Assembly: GCA_946480695.1 (NCBI GenBank)
Contig: CAMLKG010000022.1
Span: 6,187 to 70,186 of the forward strand
Reading direction: 5' to 3'
DNA length: 64,000 nucleotides
Origin: an uncultured Cellvibrio sp.
GTDB lineage: Bacteria; Pseudomonadota; Gammaproteobacteria; Pseudomonadales; Cellvibrionaceae
The position numbers and the translations under genes were made by a program. Shown one piece after another: positions 10,170 to 23,752 of this stretch (positions are counted from its first letter, which is position 1; each line of letters opens with the position of its first letter). Below the pieces are notes generated by a model that was not told the origin of the DNA, did no database searches, and saw nothing but the letters and a program-made list of their open reading frames with translations.

Positions 10170-12080
10170 ATGATTTTTCCGGATCGTTTTGATGTGATTG
10201 TGATCGGCGGTGGCCATGCCGGGACCGAGGCGTGCCTGGCTGCGGCGCGCATGGGCTGCAAAACCCTGTTGCTTACCCACAACATTGAAACCCTGGGGCA
10301 AATGTCTTGTAACCCGGCGATTGGCGGTATCGGTAAAAGCCATCTGGTGAAGGAAATCGATGCGCTCGGCGGTGCCATGGCGCTGGCGACGGATAAAGGC
10401 GGTATCCAGTTCCGGGTGTTGAATGCCCGTAAGGGCCCGGCGGTGCGCGCGACCCGCGCCCAGGCCGACCGGATCCTCTACAAAGCGGCGATTCGCGCAA
10501 CCCTGGAAAACCAGGAAAACCTGTGGATTTTCCAGCAAGCTGCCGATGACCTGATCGTGGAAAATGACCAGGTCCGCGGTGTAGTAACCCAAATGGGCCT
10601 TAAATTTATGGCCAACCAGGTGGTATTGACCGCCGGTACCTTCCTGGGTGGTTTGATCCATATCGGTCTGCAAAATTATTCCGGCGGCCGCGCCGGTGAT
10701 CCGCCGTCCATTGCCCTGTCCAGGCGCCTGCGCGAGTTGCCCTTGCGGGTTGATCGCTTGAAAACCGGTACCCCGCCGCGTATCGATGCGCGCACGGTAA
10801 ATTTCGATGTGCTGGAAAAACAATGGGGCGATGAACCGCGCCCGGTGATGTCGGTGCGCGGCAACCGCGCTATGCAGCCACGCCAGATTTGCTGTTACAT
10901 CACCCACACCAATGAAAAGACCCACGAGGTGATCCGTCGCAACCTTGATCGTTCGCCCATGTACTCCGGGGTGATTGAGGGGGTCGGCCCGCGTTACTGC
11001 CCGTCAATTGAAGACAAAATCCACCGCTTCGCGGATAAAGACTCACACCAGATTTTTATCGAGCCTGAAGGCCTGACCACCCACGAACTCTACCCCAACG
11101 GCATTTCCACCAGTTTGCCGTTCGATGTGCAGCTGGAAATCGTGCGTTCAATGAAAGGTTTTGAAAACGCGCATATCCTTCGCCCGGGTTATGCGATTGA
11201 ATACGATTTCTTCAATCCGCAGGATTTGCAGCACAGCTTGGAAACCAGGGTGATAGGCGGTTTATTTTTCGCCGGCCAAATCAATGGCACAACCGGTTAT
11301 GAAGAAGCCGGTGCGCAAGGTATGCTTGCCGGCATTAACGCCGCGCTACGCGCGCAGGAGAAAGCGGCCTGGTGCCCGACACGCGACCAGGCTTATATCG
11401 GTGTGCTGGTCGATGACCTGATTACCCTCGGCACCAAAGAACCCTATCGTATGTTTACCAGCCGCGCGGAATATCGCCTATTGCTGCGCGAGGATAATGC
11501 CGATTTGCGCTTAACCGAAAAAGGCCGTGAGTTAGGTTTAATTGATGACGGGCAATGGAAATTGTTTTGCGACAAACGTGAGCAAATCGAATTGGAACAG
11601 CAGCGTTTGCGTTCCACCTGGATCCAGGCCGGTTCGGCGGAGGCGGACATCATCGAACAAAAAATCCAGACTAGACTTGCGCGCGAATACAGTTTGATGG
11701 ATTTGCTGAAGCGCCCGGAATTGACCTACGCTGACGTTGCGCATTTGAAAGGTGACGCTATTGCGAATGAAGCGGCGGCGGAGCAAGTGGAAATCGAAGC
11801 AAAATATTCCGGTTATATCGAACGCCAGCAGGAAGATGTAAATCGTCTGCGCGCCTACGAAAATACCATCATTCCGGAATACTTTGATTATTCACAGGTT
11901 GAAGGCCTGTCGAATGAAGTCAAACAAAAATTGACTGCGGCACGCCCGCAAACGTTGGCGCGCGCTGCGCGTATTTCAGGTATTACCCCGGCGGCAATTT
12001 CGCTGGTGTTGGTTTACCTGAAAAAACGCGGCATGCTCAAGCGCTTGAAAGATGATATCCCCGAGCAGCAAGCCAGCTAA
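10170..12080 (+). CDS. mnmG: tRNA uridine-5-carboxymethylaminomethyl modification enzyme MnmG
   Basis: FAD-dependent partner of MnmE in wobble-uridine modification. It is 636 aa, the standard length. The FAD-binding Rossmann motif [11 protein letters not shown] is near residue 12. The family signatures [11 protein letters not shown] and [13 protein letters not shown] are present, and the C-terminal helical domain binds MnmE. It leads an mnmG-rsmG-parA-parB run. Confidence 0.98.
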   Translation: MIFPDRFDVIVIGGGHAGTEACLAAARMGCKTLLLTHNIETLGQMSCNPAIGGIGKSHLVKEIDALGGAMALATDKGGIQFRVLNARKGPAVRATRAQADRILYKAAIRATLENQENLWIFQQAADDLIVENDQVRGVVTQMGLKFMANQVVLTAGTFLGGLIHIGLQNYSGGRAGDPPSIALSRRLRELPLRVDRLKTGTPPRIDARTVNFDVLEKQWGDEPRPVMSVRGNRAMQPRQICCYITHTNEKTHEVIRRNLDRSPMYSGVIEGVGPRYCPSIEDKIHRFADKDSHQIFIEPEGLTTHELYPNGISTSLPFDVQLEIVRSMKGFENAHILRPGYAIEYDFFNPQDLQHSLETRVIGGLFFAGQINGTTGYEEAGAQGMLAGINAALRAQEKAAWCPTRDQAYIGVLVDDLITLGTKEPYRMFTSRAEYRLLLREDNADLRLTEKGRELGLIDDGQWKLFCDKREQIELEQQRLRSTWIQAGSAEADIIEQKIQTRLAREYSLMDLLKRPELTYADVAHLKGDAIANEAAAEQVEIEAKYSGYIERQQEDVNRLRAYENTIIPEYFDYSQVEGLSNEVKQKLTAARPQTLARAARISGITPAAISLVLVYLKKRGMLKRLKDDIPEQQAS

Positions 12081-12141
12081 TCGGTATTGGTCCAGTTAGC
12101 TAAAAATTTTTTCCGCTACGCGGATACTATGAGTACCACGA

Positions 12142-12807
12142 GTGATTGACGTAGATTTGCAAGATCGTTTGCATCAACAATTATTGCGCGGCGCCGCTGA
12201 AATGTCGGTGGCGCTCAACAGTGAGCAAACTGAAAAATTGCTGGCTTATATCCGCGAATTTGAAAAATGGAATAAAGCCTATAATCTTTCTGCGGTGCGT
12301 GACATCCAGCAAATGGTTGCACGCCACTTGCTCGATAGCCTGAGTGTGGTGCCCTGGATTAAAGCGCAACAAAAATTTCCGCTGGCGCGGATGATTGATG
12401 TCGGAACCGGCGGCGGCTTGCCGGGAATTCCCCTGGCGATTATGTTCCCGGAAAAGCAATTTACCCTGCTCGACAGCAACGGTAAGAAAACCCGGTTTTT
12501 GTTCCATGTGAAAAACCTGCTTGGTTTAGCGAACGTAAGTGTTGAAAATCGCCGCGTAGAAGGATTTGTACCGGCGGAAAAATTCCAGGGTGTAATCAGC
12601 CGTGCCTTTGCCAGCTTGCAGGACATGACTGAAGGTTGCGCAAATTTGGTGGCGCCGGATGGAATTTTCCTCGCAATGAAAGGCCTTTATCCTGAAGATG
12701 AACTTATATCTATCAGCGATAAAATCGAATTGCTGGAAGCCGTTAAATTGGTTGTCGCGGAAACCGATGGTGGACGCCATTTGTTAATCCTGCGGGCCAA
12801 ACAATAA
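12142..12807 (+). CDS. rsmG: 16S rRNA (guanine-527-N7) methyltransferase RsmG
   Basis: SAM-dependent methyltransferase acting on G527 of 16S rRNA. The 221-aa frame uses a GTG start at 12142. The nearby ATG at 12129 is out of frame and stops after six codons. Diagnostic parts are FEKWNKAYNLSAVRD, RHLLDSLSV and the SAM-binding IDVGTGGGLPGIPLAI. It lies between mnmG and parA in the usual order. Confidence 0.95.
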   Translation: MIDVDLQDRLHQQLLRGAAEMSVALNSEQTEKLLAYIREFEKWNKAYNLSAVRDIQQMVARHLLDSLSVVPWIKAQQKFPLARMIDVGTGGGLPGIPLAIMFPEKQFTLLDSNGKKTRFLFHVKNLLGLANVSVENRRVEGFVPAEKFQGVISRAFASLQDMTEGCANLVAPDGIFLAMKGLYPEDELISISDKIELLEAVKLVVAETDGGRHLLILRAKQ

Positions 12808-12843
12808 AATTTTTCAACCACACTGTGGTTATAGGATTATCAC

Positions 12844-13647
12844 TTGACCAAGATCTACGCGATTGCAAATCAGAAAGGCGGTGTGGGCAAAACAACAACC
12901 TGCGTAAATCTGGCGGCGTCCCTGGTCGCAACCAAAAAGCGAGTGCTCCTGGTTGACCTGGACCCGCAGGGCAATGCCACCATGGGCAGTGGCGTCAACA
13001 AAAACGAAGTGGAAGAAAGTATTTACGAAGTACTGACCGAACGCGCCACCATTAAAGATTGCATCCAGGTTTCCGAAAGCGGCAAATACCACGTATTGCC
13101 TGCGAATGGCGATCTAACCGCTGCCGAAGTGGAAATGCTGGCGCTGGAAAACAAGGAGCGTCGCTTGCAAAACGCGCTGGGCCAGGTACGCGATAATTAT
13201 GACTACATCCTGATTGACTGCCCTCCTTCCCTGAATATGCTCACCCTCAATGCATTAACCGCCTGTGATGGCGTGATCATCGCCATGCAGTGTGAGTATT
13301 ACGCATTGGAAGGTTTATCGGCGCTGGTTAACACCATTAATCAAATCCAAAAATTATTGAATCCGAATTTAAAAATCGAAGGACTGCTGCGTACCATGTA
13401 TGATCCGCGCAACAGTTTGACCAACGATGTATCGGCGCAATTGCAGCAACACTTCGGTGATCGTTTGTACCGGACCTGTATTCCGCGTAACGTTCGCCTC
13501 GCTGAAGCGCCAAGTTTTGGTATGCCGGTTTTGGCATTTGATCGCCAATCCAAAGGGGCCATTGCCTACCTGGCGCTGGCGGGCGAAATTTTGCGGCGCA
13601 ACGAACCCAGCAATAAATCTTCTGCAGAAACTGCAGTTGCCCATTAA
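12844..13647 (+). CDS. parA: Chromosome partitioning ATPase ParA (Soj)
   Basis: Deviant Walker ATPase that forms nucleoid gradients and moves ParB-parS complexes apart. The frame opens with TTG at 12844, followed by TKIYAIANQKGGVGKTTT, and no better ATG exists upstream. The deviant Walker A KGGVGKTT carries the signature lysine. Walker A' (VLLVDLDPQGNAT) and Walker B (YILIDCPPSL) are intact. It is 267 aa, with parB 35 bp downstream. Confidence 0.96.
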   Translation: MTKIYAIANQKGGVGKTTTCVNLAASLVATKKRVLLVDLDPQGNATMGSGVNKNEVEESIYEVLTERATIKDCIQVSESGKYHVLPANGDLTAAEVEMLALENKERRLQNALGQVRDNYDYILIDCPPSLNMLTLNALTACDGVIIAMQCEYYALEGLSALVNTINQIQKLLNPNLKIEGLLRTMYDPRNSLTNDVSAQLQQHFGDRLYRTCIPRNVRLAEAPSFGMPVLAFDRQSKGAIAYLALAGEILRRNEPSNKSSAETAVAH

Positions 13648-13682
13648 ATATTCATTTTTGAATTGAAATAAGGCCAACAAGA

Positions 13683-14594
13683 ATGTCGAGTAAACGCAAA
13701 GGTTTGGGTAAAGGCTTGGATGCACTCCTGAGTGCGGGTTTGGGCGTAACTGCGCCAGCACCGGACATGCCCATCACCCCGAGCGAGGCCGATCAGAAAA
13801 TCGAATACAAGGATGGCAAGCTCGCGCATTTGCCGGTTGAATTGATCCAGCGTGGCAAGTATCAACCGCGTCGCGATATGCACCCCGAAGCACTGGAAGA
13901 ACTGGCGGAATCCATTAAGGTCCAGGGCGTAATGCAACCGATTGTAGTGCGCGGGATTGGCGAAGGACGTTATGAAATTATTGCCGGCGAACGCCGCTGG
14001 CGTGCAACCCAGTTAGCCGGATTGGATAAAATCCCTGCGGTAATTCGCGATGTGCCCGATGAAGCCGCTATTGCCATGGCGTTGATCGAAAATATCCAGC
14101 GCGAAAATTTAAACCCGATTGAAGAAGCGATGGCGTTGAAACGCCTGCAAGATGAATTTGAATTAACCCACGCCGAAGTTGCCCAGGCGGTGGGGAAATC
14201 GCGCACTACCATTACCAACTTATTGCGCTTGATTGCATTGAATGAAGAAGTAAAAACCCTACTTGAACACGGCGATCTGGAAATGGGCCATGCCCGTGCG
14301 CTGTTGACACTGGAACCGCAACAGCAAAAAGAAATTGCCCGCCAGATCGTGGCCAGGGGATTATCGGTTCGCCAGACTGAAGCATTGGTGCGTCAGTACC
14401 AGGAAAATCTTAACCAGGAAAAAATAAAACCGGAAATGCGGGTATCGGCAGATATCCGCCGTTTGCAGGATCAGCTTTCGGAAACCCTTGGTGCCGGTGT
14501 GGAAATCCAGCATGGCGCGAAAGGTAAGGGAAAACTCGTTATCAATTATAATTCCCTGGATGAATTGGACGGAATCCTCAGCCATATCAAATAA
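13683..14594 (+). CDS. parB: Chromosome partitioning protein ParB (Spo0J)
   Basis: parS-binding CTPase clamp for chromosome segregation. It is 303 aa. The N-terminus KRKGLGKGLDALLS is the ParA-stimulating type. The CTP-binding motif GERRWRA and ENIQRENLNPIEEA are present, followed by the HTH (LTHAEVAQAVGKSRTTITN) and a C-terminal dimerisation domain. Near-consensus parS sites lie inside recF in this same window. Confidence 0.96.
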   Translation: MSSKRKGLGKGLDALLSAGLGVTAPAPDMPITPSEADQKIEYKDGKLAHLPVELIQRGKYQPRRDMHPEALEELAESIKVQGVMQPIVVRGIGEGRYEIIAGERRWRATQLAGLDKIPAVIRDVPDEAAIAMALIENIQRENLNPIEEAMALKRLQDEFELTHAEVAQAVGKSRTTITNLLRLIALNEEVKTLLEHGDLEMGHARALLTLEPQQQKEIARQIVARGLSVRQTEALVRQYQENLNQEKIKPEMRVSADIRRLQDQLSETLGAGVEIQHGAKGKGKLVINYNSLDELDGILSHIK

Positions 14595-14759
14595 TTTTTT
14601 GCCTCAACGCCAGTTTCACAGCGCTTATTTTTAGCGCACTCCCCCAATATCTAGTGATGGTGAATGGCCTTTAACACCAATTGCTGTAATACGGAAACTT
14701 ATTATTAAATTTACAGCAAATTTACTAGTCAGTTTTTTAGTTTAGTGCTAGCCCGACGG

Positions 14760-14788
14760 TTGCTGCTAGGGGGCTTAATCTCTATAAT
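14760..14788 (+). promoter_or_regulatory. Predicted promoter of the atp operon
   Basis: In the 260-bp gap between parB and atpI, TTGCTG (14760-14765) and a perfect TATAAT (14783-14788) are spaced by 17 bp, about 70 bp before atpI. No other feature stands out in the gap. Confidence 0.5.
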
Positions 14789-14855
14789 GCGCCCCATTTG
14801 AGCGTGTTGTGCATAATAATGTTACCAATGGTAATAAGCTGTCTTTTGTGACAGA

Positions 14856-15275
14856 ATGCCGCCGCAAAAAATGGGGGGTTCGAAGCACTTGTCTCGTTAC
14901 CTAAAGGGGCGTGGTTTTGCTCTCCAAACAGTAGCCGCACAGTTGGTATTAACCCTGGTTGCTGCCGCTACTGGTCTGGCGATCAGTCATCCGATCGCGG
15001 TTTCAATATTTAGTGGTGGAGTTATTGGAGTGGCAGCCAATTTATGGCTGGCGCTGGTGGTGTTTCGTCCCCAATTGGGTGCACCGCCCCAAAAGATGCT
15101 CGCGGCATTTTATACCGGCGAGCTGGGAAAATTTGTAATCACAGCCGTGATGTTTTTGCTGGCCTTTAAGCAGATTGGGCTCCTCAGGGAAGCCGCTTAC
15201 GCCGCTACCATGATCCTGGCTTATGTGATGGTCCAGGTTGTTGCCTGGATTTACCCGCTGGTGCGTCGCCCTTAA
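14856..15275 (+). CDS. atpI: ATP synthase subunit I
   Basis: Small membrane protein encoded first in many atp operons, thought to help c-ring assembly or Mg uptake. It has 139 aa with four predicted membrane segments (for example VAAQLVLTLVAAATGLAI and GVIGVAANLWLALVVF). A second in-frame ATG five codons in is an alternative start. It lies 75 bp before atpB, as expected for this poorly conserved subunit. Confidence 0.88.
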   Translation: MPPQKMGGSKHLSRYLKGRGFALQTVAAQLVLTLVAAATGLAISHPIAVSIFSGGVIGVAANLWLALVVFRPQLGAPPQKMLAAFYTGELGKFVITAVMFLLAFKQIGLLREAAYAATMILAYVMVQVVAWIYPLVRRP

Positions 15276-15334
15276 CTATCTAGTTATTTAATTAGAAGTA
15301 GCGGCGACCCGGCCGGAAGCTTTTTCAACTTTAA

Positions 15335-16252
<918 letters not shown>

Positions 16253-16288
16253 TTCGTTTTTGTAATTTGTTTTTTGTTTGTTTTTTAA

Positions 16289-16561
<273 letters not shown>

Positions 16562-16613
16562 TTTTAGCTGTCGAGTTTGCGATTTAAATTCCTTTAACTA
16601 AAGGCATCTAAAC

Positions 16614-17084
16614 GTGAATCTTAATGCAACTCTTATCGGTCAGATGGTGGCGTTTGTCATCTTCATTTATCTGACACATCGTTTTGTATGGCCACCCATT
16701 GTTGCGGCAATGGCTGAGCGTACCAAGCGTATCGCTGATGGTCTTCAGGCTGCCGATAAAGCTGAAAAAGATCTCGAACTGGCTAAGCAAAAAGTGGTTG
16801 AGCAACTGACTTCTGCCAAGAAAGAAGCTGCTGCGATCATTGATCAGGCCAACAAGCGCGCTATCGAAATTGTTGAAGAAGCAAAAGAGAAAGCACGTAC
16901 TGAGGCTGATCGTGTGAAAGCCGCTGCCCAGGCTGAAATTGACCAGGCGACTGCCCGCGCGCGCGAAGAACTGCGTGCGAAAGTGGTTACCCTGGCGTTG
17001 GCAGGTGCAGAAAAGATTCTGGAATCTTCTATCGATCAAAACGCTCACAACGAGTTGGTAAACAAACTCGCTGCGCAGCTGTAA
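16614..17084 (+). CDS. atpF: F0F1 ATP synthase subunit b
   Basis: Peripheral stalk subunit linking F0 to F1. It is 156 aa with an N-terminal membrane helix ([16 protein letters not shown]) followed by a long charged Ala/Glu/Lys-rich coiled coil. The start is GTG at 16614. It is followed 11 bp later by atpH. Confidence 0.96.
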   Translation: MNLNATLIGQMVAFVIFIYLTHRFVWPPIVAAMAERTKRIADGLQAADKAEKDLELAKQKVVEQLTSAKKEAAAIIDQANKRAIEIVEEAKEKARTEADRVKAAAQAEIDQATARAREELRAKVVTLALAGAEKILESSIDQNAHNELVNKLAAQL

Positions 17085-17095
17085 GAGAGGTAGAT

Positions 17096-17632
17096 ATGGC
17101 TGAACTCACTACCCTGGCTAGACCCTACGCCAAAGCAGCATTCGAGTTCGCCCTGGCTGCCAATAAATTGCAGTCATGGTTTGAAGCTCTGGAAGTGTCA
17201 GCCGCCGTTGCCGAACAAGATCAGGTGAAAAAAGCCTTGGGCGCATCTGGCTTGTCGGCGCAGCAGAAAGCTTCCGTATTTGTACAGGTTTGTGGTGAAA
17301 AACTGGATGAGAGTCAAAAGAATTTCATCCACACCCTTGCAAGCAACAAACGTCTGGCACTTCTTCCGTATGTGAAAGAGTTGTTTGCCAGACTGAAAGC
17401 CCAGCAAGAAAAAACTATTGATGTCGAGGTAACCGCAGCTTACGAGTTGCCGGTTGACTTGATTAACAAATTGGCTCAGGCACTGAGCGCCAAACTGGAT
17501 CGTAAAGTCAGTGTGCAAGGTTCGGTAGATAAGAACCTGCTGGGTGGGATTGTTATCTCCACTGGCGATATGGTTATCGACGGTTCAGTCCGTGGTCGCT
17601 TGGCGAAGCTCGCCGAAGCAATGAAATCCTAA
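17096..17632 (+). CDS. atpH: F0F1 ATP synthase subunit delta
   Basis: Stalk subunit that caps F1 and binds subunit b. It is 178 aa. The start ([19 protein letters not shown]) and the C-terminal [20 protein letters not shown] segment are family signatures. It sits between atpF and atpA. Confidence 0.97.
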   Translation: MAELTTLARPYAKAAFEFALAANKLQSWFEALEVSAAVAEQDQVKKALGASGLSAQQKASVFVQVCGEKLDESQKNFIHTLASNKRLALLPYVKELFARLKAQQEKTIDVEVTAAYELPVDLINKLAQALSAKLDRKVSVQGSVDKNLLGGIVISTGDMVIDGSVRGRLAKLAEAMKS

Positions 17633-17654
17633 TTTTAGGGTTGAGGAACAGAGC

Positions 17655-19199
17655 ATGCAGCAACTGAATCCTTCTGAAATCAGTGAAATCATCAAGCAGC
17701 GTATTGCTGGCCTTGAGTTTTCAACAGAAGCACAAAACGAAGGTACTGTGGTTTCCGTAACCGACGGTATTATTCGTATCCACGGTCTTGCCGAGGTTAT
17801 GTACGGTGAGATGATTGAATTTGAAGGCGGTATCTACGGTATGGCACTGAACCTGGAGCGCGACTCCGTGGGTGCTGTAATCCTGGGTGATTACCGCGGT
17901 GTGGCCGAAGGCCAAAAATGTAAGTGTACTGGCCGTATCCTTGAAGTACCTGTCGGTCCGGAATTGCTGGGTCGTGTTGTTGACGCACTCGGTAACCCCA
18001 TCGACGGTAAAGGTCCGCTGAACACCAAAATGACCGATGCAGTTGAAAAAATTGCACCCGGCGTAATTTGGCGTAAGTCGGTAGACCAGCCAGTACAAAT
18101 CGGTTTGAAAGCCATCGATGCGATGGTGCCTATCGGTCGTGGCCAGCGCGAGCTGATTATTGGCGACCGTCAGATCGGTAAAACCGCTATCGCCGTAGAT
18201 GCCATCATTAACCAGAAAACCTCTGGCATTAAATGTATCTATGTGGCAATTGGTCAGAAGGCGTCTTCCGTGGCGAGCGTGGTGCGCAAGCTGGAAGAAA
18301 ACGGCGCTATGGATCACACCATTGTGATCGCAGCGACCGCGTCTGATCCTGCATCAATGCAGTTTCTCGCGGCGTTCACCGGTTGCACCATGGGTGAATA
18401 TTTCCGTGATCGCGGTCAAGATGCCCTGATCATTTATGACGACCTGACTAAGCAAGCCTGGGCTTACCGTCAAATCTCCCTGTTGCTGCGTCGTCCACCA
18501 GGCCGCGAAGCCTACCCTGGCGACGTGTTCTATCTGCACTCCCGCCTGCTGGAGCGCGCGTCCCGTGTGAGCGAAGAATACGTGGAAAAATTCACCAAGG
18601 GCGAAGTAAAAGGCAAAACCGGTTCCTTGACCGCATTGCCGATGATCGAAACCCAGGCCGGTGACGTTTCCGCGTTCGTACCAACCAACGTGATCTCTAT
18701 TACCGACGGCCAGATCTTCCTGGAATCGTCCATGTTCAACTCAGGTATCCGCCCTGCGATGAACGCCGGTATTTCGGTTTCGCGCGTAGGTGGTGCTGCT
18801 CAGACCAAAGTTATCAAGAAGCTCTCCGGTGGTATCCGTACCGCATTGGCGCAATACCGTGAGTTGGCGGCCTTCTCCCAGTTCGCATCGGACCTGGACG
18901 AAGCAACCAAATCGCAATTGGAACACGGTCAACGTGTTACCGAGCTGATGAAGCAAAAACAATTTGCTCCATTGAGTGTTGCGCAAATGGCATTGGTACT
19001 GTTCGCTGCGAACGAAGGTCACCTGAAAGATATCGAAGTGAGCAAAGTGCTGGACTTCGAAGCGGCTCTGTTGTCTTTCGCCAAATCCGAATACGCTGAC
19101 ACTATGGCGCACATTGATGCCACCGGTGACTGGAACGGCGAATTGGAAGGCAAGTTCAAAGAGCTGGTGACCAAGCTGAAAGCGAGCCGCACCTGGTAA
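17655..19199 (+). CDS. atpA: F0F1 ATP synthase subunit alpha
   Basis: Non-catalytic nucleotide-binding subunit of F1. It is 514 aa. The P-loop GDRQIGKTA, the signature [11 protein letters not shown] and the N-terminal [17 protein letters not shown] are present. It is the standard length and position. Confidence 0.98.
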   Translation: MQQLNPSEISEIIKQRIAGLEFSTEAQNEGTVVSVTDGIIRIHGLAEVMYGEMIEFEGGIYGMALNLERDSVGAVILGDYRGVAEGQKCKCTGRILEVPVGPELLGRVVDALGNPIDGKGPLNTKMTDAVEKIAPGVIWRKSVDQPVQIGLKAIDAMVPIGRGQRELIIGDRQIGKTAIAVDAIINQKTSGIKCIYVAIGQKASSVASVVRKLEENGAMDHTIVIAATASDPASMQFLAAFTGCTMGEYFRDRGQDALIIYDDLTKQAWAYRQISLLLRRPPGREAYPGDVFYLHSRLLERASRVSEEYVEKFTKGEVKGKTGSLTALPMIETQAGDVSAFVPTNVISITDGQIFLESSMFNSGIRPAMNAGISVSRVGGAAQTKVIKKLSGGIRTALAQYRELAAFSQFASDLDEATKSQLEHGQRVTELMKQKQFAPLSVAQMALVLFAANEGHLKDIEVSKVLDFEAALLSFAKSEYADTMAHIDATGDWNGELEGKFKELVTKLKASRTW

Positions 19200-19273
19200 T
19201 CTGGCGATCGCTGCGTTAACTCGCAGCGATCTCTAACCTTTTAGGTCGCAAGGCCTTAACCGGGGTTCGAGAG

Positions 19274-20137
19274 ATGGCAAGCACAAAAGAAATTCGGACG
19301 CAGATAGCGAGCGTCAAAAGCACGCAAAAAATTACCAGCGCGATGGAAATGGTCGCCGCGAGTAAAATGCGCCGTGCACAAGAGCGGATGCAACTGGGCA
19401 AACCCTATGCCCAACGCATTCGCGAAGTAGTCGGGCACCTGGCAAATTCCAGTCCCGAATACAAACACCGTTTTATGAAAGAGCGCGAAGTTAAACGCGT
19501 GGGCTATATCCTTATTTCCAGTGACCGCGGCCTTTGCGGTGGTTTGAACACTAACTTGTTCAAAGCGGCCATCCGGGACATGAAGGTATGGAATGACAAG
19601 GGTGTGGCCATTGATCTGGGTTTGATCGGTGCCAAAGCGGGCCAATTTTTCAAAAGCTTTGGTGGCAATGTGGTTGCTTCAAAACGCGATATCGGTGAAG
19701 CCCCTGCAATGGCTGACCTGATTGGCAGCGTGAAGGTAATGCTCGATTCATTTGAAAACGGCACTATCGACAAACTGTTCCTGGTGAGCAACGACTTTGT
19801 TAACACCATGACCCAGACACCCAAAGTTCGCCAATTGCTGCCTTTGGTTGCCGAAGAAAATACCAAGTTGAAACATCATTGGGATTATATCTACGAGCCA
19901 GATGCAGAGTTCCTGTTGAAAGGGTTGTTGACTCGCTTTATCGAATCACAAGTCTATCAAGCGGTAGTTGAAAACGCGGCCTCTGAACAAGCGGCGCGGA
20001 TGATTGCGATGAAGAGCGCAACCGACAACGCCGGTGAATTGATTGATAGCTTGAAGCTGATTTACAACAAAGCGCGCCAGGCAGCGATTACCCAGGAACT
20101 GTCAGAAATTGTGGGTGGTGCGGCAGCGATCCAATAA
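19274..20137 (+). CDS. atpG: F0F1 ATP synthase subunit gamma
   Basis: Central rotor shaft of F1. It is 287 aa, with N-terminal helix [20 protein letters not shown], the [13 protein letters not shown] motif and C-terminal helix [20 protein letters not shown]. It lies between atpA and atpD. Confidence 0.98.
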   Translation: MASTKEIRTQIASVKSTQKITSAMEMVAASKMRRAQERMQLGKPYAQRIREVVGHLANSSPEYKHRFMKEREVKRVGYILISSDRGLCGGLNTNLFKAAIRDMKVWNDKGVAIDLGLIGAKAGQFFKSFGGNVVASKRDIGEAPAMADLIGSVKVMLDSFENGTIDKLFLVSNDFVNTMTQTPKVRQLLPLVAEENTKLKHHWDYIYEPDAEFLLKGLLTRFIESQVYQAVVENAASEQAARMIAMKSATDNAGELIDSLKLIYNKARQAAITQELSEIVGGAAAIQ

Positions 20138-20199
20138 GCTGCCCTCCCCTCTGAATAAGCAGGCTAACGATTTTTGTATTTAATCCTCCAGACCCCTGA

Positions 20200-21627
<1,428 letters not shown>

Positions 21628-21632
21628 TTGAA

Positions 21633-21654
21633 TGGCCCGGTGCGAGCCGGGCCA
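21633..21654 (+). other. Intercistronic hairpin between atpD and atpC
   Basis: TGGCCCGG (21633-21640) and CCGGGCCA (21647-21654) form a perfect 8-bp stem with a 6-nt loop and no following T-tract. It is more likely an mRNA stability or processing element than a terminator, and would fit lower atpC dosage. Confidence 0.5.
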
Positions 21655-21705
21655 GTTTGCTATCGTCCAGTCAAACTGACTAACTCTATATAAAGAGACA
21701 CGAGA

Positions 21706-22131
21706 ATGGCCATGACTCTCCAATGCGATATTGTCAGTGCTGAGCGTGAAATTTTCTCCGGCCTGGTAGAGATGGTAATCACTACCGGTAGCCTGGGTGA
21801 AGTGGGCATCGCCTATGGTCACGCTCCGTTGCTGACAGGTATCAAGCCTGGTCCTGTGCGCCTTATCAAACAAGGTGGTGCCGAGGAAATTTTCTTTGTT
21901 TCCGGCGGCTACCTTGAAGTTCAGCCCTACCATGTCACTGTGTTGGCGGATACCGCCCTGCGCGCCGATGATATGGATGAAGCTGCAGCCCTGGAAGCAC
22001 AGCAACACGCACAGCAACAACTGGCGGATCAATCCAGCGAGATTGACTTCCAGCGCGCCGCGGCCCAATTGGCGGAAGCAGCTGCCCAATTGCGTACCTT
22101 GCAGGCAATTCGCAAAAAAGCCGGCAAATAA
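21706..22131 (+). CDS. atpC: F0F1 ATP synthase subunit epsilon
   Basis: Rotor subunit that can inhibit F1. It is 141 aa with the N-terminal beta-sandwich ([27 protein letters not shown]) and a C-terminal helical hairpin rich in Ala/Gln. It is the last gene of the operon and is followed by a strong terminator. Confidence 0.96.
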   Translation: MAMTLQCDIVSAEREIFSGLVEMVITTGSLGEVGIAYGHAPLLTGIKPGPVRLIKQGGAEEIFFVSGGYLEVQPYHVTVLADTALRADDMDEAAALEAQQHAQQQLADQSSEIDFQRAAAQLAEAAAQLRTLQAIRKKAGK

Positions 22132-22157
22132 GCGGAACAAATTAGTATTGATGTGAT

Positions 22158-22188
22158 AAAAAAGGCGACCTTCGTAGTCGCCTTTTTT
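22158..22188 (+). terminator. Rho-independent terminator of the atp operon
   Basis: GGCGAC (22164-22169) pairs with GTCGCC (22177-22182), flanked by A-rich upstream and TTTTTT downstream. It lies 30 bp after atpC. Confidence 0.9.
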
Positions 22189-22226
22189 ATTGCCTGTTTA
22201 ACCACAACTGATTTCAGGGAATTTCT

Positions 22227-23588
22227 ATGCTCGATATTCTTATCCTGGCCGCCGGTAAAGGCACACGTATGCGTTCGGATTTGCCGAAAGTTTTACACCG
22301 CATTGGTGAAAAAGCGCTGGTGCAACACGTTGTTGATACCGCTCGCACCGTTGGCGGCGAACAGATCATGATTATCGTTGGCCACGGCGCGGAAAAAGTG
22401 CAGGAAAAAATGGCCGCACCGGATGTGACATTTGTATTGCAAGCCGAGCAATTGGGAACCGGTCATGCGGTGCAGCAAGCGCTGCCGCACTTGCGTAGCG
22501 ATGCAACTGTACTGATCCTCTATGGAGACGTACCGCTGACTCGCGCCGAAACCCTGCAAAAATTAATTGCCGGTGTAAATGAAAAGCAAATGGGATTGCT
22601 CACCGTAAACCTGCCAGATCCAACCGGTTATGGTCGTATTGTGCGCGATGAAAAAAATACGGTAATCGCGATTGTCGAACACAAGGATGCCAGTGACGAG
22701 CAGAAAAAAATTCGCGAAATCAATACCGGTATCATGGCGGTAAAAGCCGCGCATTTACAAAAATGGTTGCCGCAATTGAAAAATAATAATGCGCAGGGTG
22801 AATACTACCTCACCGATATTATTGCGATGGCCAAAGCCGACGGCATCGCTATCCATGTTGAACAACCTGACGCCGTTGAGGAAGTTGAAGGTATTAACAA
22901 TCGCCAGCAACAAGCGGCATTGGAACGTTTTTACCAACAACAAAAAGCCAACGAATTAATGGTCGCCGGTGTAACTTTGCTTGACCCATCGCGTCTTGAT
23001 ATTCGCGGTAATCTAACCGCGGGCCGCGATGTGGTCATCGATGTGAATTGCGTATTTGAAGGCAATGTCATTTTAGGCGATGGCGTGGTAATCGAAGCTA
23101 ATTGCGTGATCATCAACAGCGAAATTGGCAACCATTCGCACATCAAAGCATTCAGCCACATTGAAGGATCAATAATGGCAGCGAATTGCGATATCGGCCC
23201 TTACGCACGTTTGCGCCCCGGAACCGATCTGGCTGAAGAGGTAAAAATCGGAAACTTTGTTGAGACAAAAAAGGCAGTCATCGCCAGAGGCAGCAAAGTA
23301 AATCATTTAAGTTATGTGGGCGACGCCAAAGTGGGCGCTAAAGTCAATGTGGGTGCCGGTACTATTACGTGCAATTACGATGGGGTAAATAAATTCAACA
23401 CGGAAATCGGTGACAATGCTTTCATCGGTTCCAATTCAGCGTTAGTTGCGCCGGTCAAAATTGGTGCCGGGGCGACCGTAGGCGCGGGCTCGGTAATTAC
23501 CAGAAACGTTGAGGATTTGGAACTGGCCATCGGCCGGAGCAAGCAACAGAACATCCAGGGCTGGAAACGCCCGACTAAAAAGAGCTAA
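22227..23588 (+). CDS. glmU: Bifunctional UDP-GlcNAc pyrophosphorylase / GlcN-1-P acetyltransferase GlmU
   Basis: Makes UDP-GlcNAc for cell-wall synthesis. It is 453 aa. The N-terminal uridyltransferase has LAAGKGTRMRSDLPK. The C-terminal left-handed beta-helix acetyltransferase has repeated hexapeptides (GDGVVIEANCVIINSEIG onward) and the NYDG signature. glmS lies 3.2 kb downstream, separated by a cellulase gene and a DeoR regulator. Confidence 0.98.
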   Translation: MLDILILAAGKGTRMRSDLPKVLHRIGEKALVQHVVDTARTVGGEQIMIIVGHGAEKVQEKMAAPDVTFVLQAEQLGTGHAVQQALPHLRSDATVLILYGDVPLTRAETLQKLIAGVNEKQMGLLTVNLPDPTGYGRIVRDEKNTVIAIVEHKDASDEQKKIREINTGIMAVKAAHLQKWLPQLKNNNAQGEYYLTDIIAMAKADGIAIHVEQPDAVEEVEGINNRQQQAALERFYQQQKANELMVAGVTLLDPSRLDIRGNLTAGRDVVIDVNCVFEGNVILGDGVVIEANCVIINSEIGNHSHIKAFSHIEGSIMAANCDIGPYARLRPGTDLAEEVKIGNFVETKKAVIARGSKVNHLSYVGDAKVGAKVNVGAGTITCNYDGVNKFNTEIGDNAFIGSNSALVAPVKIGAGATVGAGSVITRNVEDLELAIGRSKQQNIQGWKRPTKKS

Positions 23589-23589
23589 A

Positions 23590-23616
23590 AAAAGCGGGGC
23601 CAAGTGCTCCGTTTTT
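23590..23616 (+). terminator. Terminator after glmU
   Basis: CGGGGC (23593-23598) and GCTCCG (23604-23609) form a 6-bp stem with one G-U pair and a 5-nt loop, followed by seven T's. It starts just after the glmU stop. Confidence 0.75.
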
Positions 23617-23752
23617 TTATGGATAAATTTGGCTGATAACCGAAGTGACAAAAAGTAAAGATCTAAAAAGAACCGAAACGGGCGATTTAATATTCAAGTG
23701 GCAAAGGGTAGTATTGGGTCAATAAATCTGACAATAACGATGAGACCCTCCT

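Noticed and set aside
12129..12149. ATG at 12129 as the rsmG start
   Set aside because: It is out of frame and hits a stop after six codons; GTG at 12142 fits the family.
12500..12515. Third parS-like site in rsmG (TGTTCCATGTGAAAAA)
   Set aside because: It differs from the two recF sites at two positions and breaks the palindrome centre; likely chance.
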